Shown here piece after piece: positions 62,824-64,000 of a DNA stretch of 64,000 nt. The stretch covers positions 32,649-96,648 of the forward strand of contig NZ_VTQV01000010.1 in assembly GCF_008764245.1 (NCBI RefSeq). The letters run 5' to 3'. The stretch is from Bacillus subtilis (GTDB lineage: Bacteria; Bacillota; Bacilli; Bacillales; Bacillaceae_C). A program made the position numbers and the translations under genes. The notes under the pieces are model-generated. The model was given only the letters and a program-made list of their open reading frames with translations, was not told where the DNA came from and made no database searches. The number at the start of each line of letters is the position of its first letter. Within the stretch, counting starts at the first letter, position 1.

Positions 62824-64000
62824 ATGGGGAAATCGAATACACCTAGTTATGTCCTTGAATTAGAACTTGATGTAAACAAGAAGGATGTTGCTATTCTCGA
62901 AAAGAAAATGCGAATAGCGAAAAGCATCTATAATTCATGCCTTGGCTACGCTCTCAAACGTTTAGCTGAACTACGCTCAGACAAAGAATATCGTGAACTT
63001 GTGAAAGATAAGAAAGCTAAAGCTAGAACGAAACGGCTCAAGGAAATCGAACAGTCACACGGTTACTCTGAATACCAACTCCATGATTTCGTAAAACCAA
63101 TACAAGCGAAGTATAAGAAAAATATCGGTTCCTTTGAAGCACAGAAGCTTGCCTCACGTGCATTCAATGCAGTAGAGAAATTGAAGTTTCGACAAGCACA
63201 ACATGTTCACTTCAAACGACCTGAAGACGATATGTCCGTAGAGAACAAATCCAATGGTACAGGGCTTCGTTTTGATGGCGAATTTCTTCTTTGGGGAGAA
63301 CAAACTCGGGTATCTAAGAAGAATCCTGTAAGTCAACCTACGAAAGGTGCTCTGAAGCTGAGGGGATTCGTGAAGCCAAATGATCTCTATGCTCAAGAAT
63401 CCCTTAGTGACAGAACAAAATATTGTCGGGTTATTATGCGAGAAATCCGTGGGACAAAACGTTTCTTCGTTCAGCTGGTACAAGAAGGATTCCCTCCTGT
63501 AAAACGAGATAAAGACACTGGTTTAAAAAAACACCCTGTCGATAAGTCAGACAAACGGATTGGCATTGATATCGGTCCATCCACCATAGCTACTGTTTCT
63601 GAGGAAAAGGTTCAACTTGTTGAGTTGGCTGAGAATTGCATTATGGATGCCAAAATGCTTCGTCATATTGAGCGAAGAATGGATAGGTCGAAACGTGCAT
63701 CCAATCCAGACAACTACAATGAAGATGGCACCATCAAATGTGGAAAAAAACTTTCTTGGAACTTTTCTAAGCGATACATGAGCTTGAAAGCCAAAAGGAA
63801 GGACATTCATAGAAAACTTGTGGCTAAGCGAAAACAAGCGCATGAAACACTTGCCAACGATATTCTTTTCCAAGGTTCGGATGTTCGAGTAGAAACCATG
63901 CGCTTTCAATCTCTTCAAAAGAAAGTGAAGAAGACTTCTCGAAACAAAAAGAATGGTCGTATCAATAGGAAAAAACGGTATGGAAAGAGCCTATTGAACC
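62824..64000 (+). CDS. tnpB: TnpB RNA-guided nuclease of IS200/IS605 (partial, runs off the window)
   Basis: 392 codons are visible, and no stop occurs before the window ends. The start ATG has AAAGGGGGCG upstream. An N-terminal helical/beta region is followed by RuvC motif I GIDIGPSTIATV with catalytic Asp at about 249, and motif II VRVETMRFQSLQKK with Glu at about 357. The C-terminal zinc finger, RuvC motif III and the guide (omega) RNA region lie beyond 64,000. The protein already exceeds 390 residues, in keeping with larger TnpB members. Such proteins cut DNA under guidance from the element's right-end RNA. Confidence 0.92.
   Translation, partial: MGKSNTPSYVLELELDVNKKDVAILEKKMRIAKSIYNSCLGYALKRLAELRSDKEYRELVKDKKAKARTKRLKEIEQSHGYSEYQLHDFVKPIQAKYKKNIGSFEAQKLASRAFNAVEKLKFRQAQHVHFKRPEDDMSVENKSNGTGLRFDGEFLLWGEQTRVSKKNPVSQPTKGALKLRGFVKPNDLYAQESLSDRTKYCRVIMREIRGTKRFFVQLVQEGFPPVKRDKDTGLKKHPVDKSDKRIGIDIGPSTIATVSEEKVQLVELAENCIMDAKMLRHIERRMDRSKRASNPDNYNEDGTIKCGKKLSWNFSKRYMSLKAKRKDIHRKLVAKRKQAHETLANDILFQGSDVRVETMRFQSLQKKVKKTSRNKKNGRINRKKRYGKSLLN

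Noticed and set aside
63547..63918. 123-aa minus-strand ORF near the right edge
   Set aside because: It is antisense to tnpB, which has clear RuvC motifs on the plus strand.

Overview
This 64 kb window is chromosomal DNA from a low-GC Gram-positive bacterium, most likely a member of the Bacillaceae. It has strong AAGGAGG-type ribosome binding sites, TTGACA/TATAAT promoters, CcpA-type cre sites, many GTG/TTG starts, YesM/YesN and LplABC/YtcP-like proteins, and a hairpin repeat of a kind familiar from Bacillus intergenic regions. The content is overwhelmingly accessory carbohydrate scavenging, interspersed with toxin-antitoxin modules, decayed genes and repeats.

Layout. (1) 1-0.84 kb: relics, including a decayed RelB/DinJ-type antitoxin. 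(2) 1.1-5.5 kb: a nucleoside/ribose operon with an RbsR-like LacI regulator (its own promoter and a perfect operator palindrome), ribokinase, nucleoside hydrolase and a DcuC-family carrier. (3) 5.5-7 kb: short repeats, terminators and gene relics. (4) 7-23.1 kb: a fucose locus with an AraC regulator, aldo/keto reductase, zinc alcohol dehydrogenase, GH95 and GH29 fucosidases, a membrane-bound AraC-type sensor-regulator, two permeases plus a lipoprotein, and a second GH95. (5) 23.2-24.8 kb: a decay zone (MATE pump, YesN-like regulator and binding-protein fragments). (6) 25-27.4 kb: a small hypothetical gene, a mazEF-type module and a 1.15 kb array of alternating ~52-bp repeats. (7) 27.4-34 kb: a yes-like block (kinase, response regulator, DUF624 protein, YesO/P/Q-type importer) without a hydrolase. 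(8) 34-34.8 kb: a duplicated locus whose architecture fits a type I toxin with antisense RNA. (9) 34.8-38.8 kb: hypothetical proteins, a PQQ-type sugar dehydrogenase-like protein and DUF624. (10) 38.9-43.3 kb: a LacI regulator with two matching operators and an importer of unknown substrate. (11) 43.6-44.5 kb: a DUF3990 (ADP-ribosyltransferase-like) gene overlapping a small partner gene. (12) 45-54.7 kb: a two-component system, LplABC-type importer and GH31 alpha-xylosidase. (13) 54.7-62 kb: small membrane proteins, a GntR/LacI-type regulator, a GxGYxYP lipoprotein with a discoidin domain and an orphan binding lipoprotein. (14) 62.2-64 kb: an IS200/IS605 element with tnpA and tnpB, running off the right edge.

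How it works together (inference). Four CUT1-type importers and one orphan binding lipoprotein bring in oligosaccharides. The glycosidases GH95 x2, GH29 and GH31 lack signal peptides, so they should act in the cytoplasm. Alpha-L-fucosidases plus an alpha-xylosidase fit fucosylated xyloglucan oligosaccharides, and the two dehydrogenases fit an oxidative L-fucose route. No ABC ATPase is present, so a shared MsmX-like ATPase elsewhere must energise all importers. cre-like sites precede several operons. The most notable unexplained features are the duplicated type I TA-like locus at 34 kb, the DUF3990 gene pair at 43.6 kb, the alternating repeat array at 26.3 kb and the AAACCCATT repeat clusters at three places.
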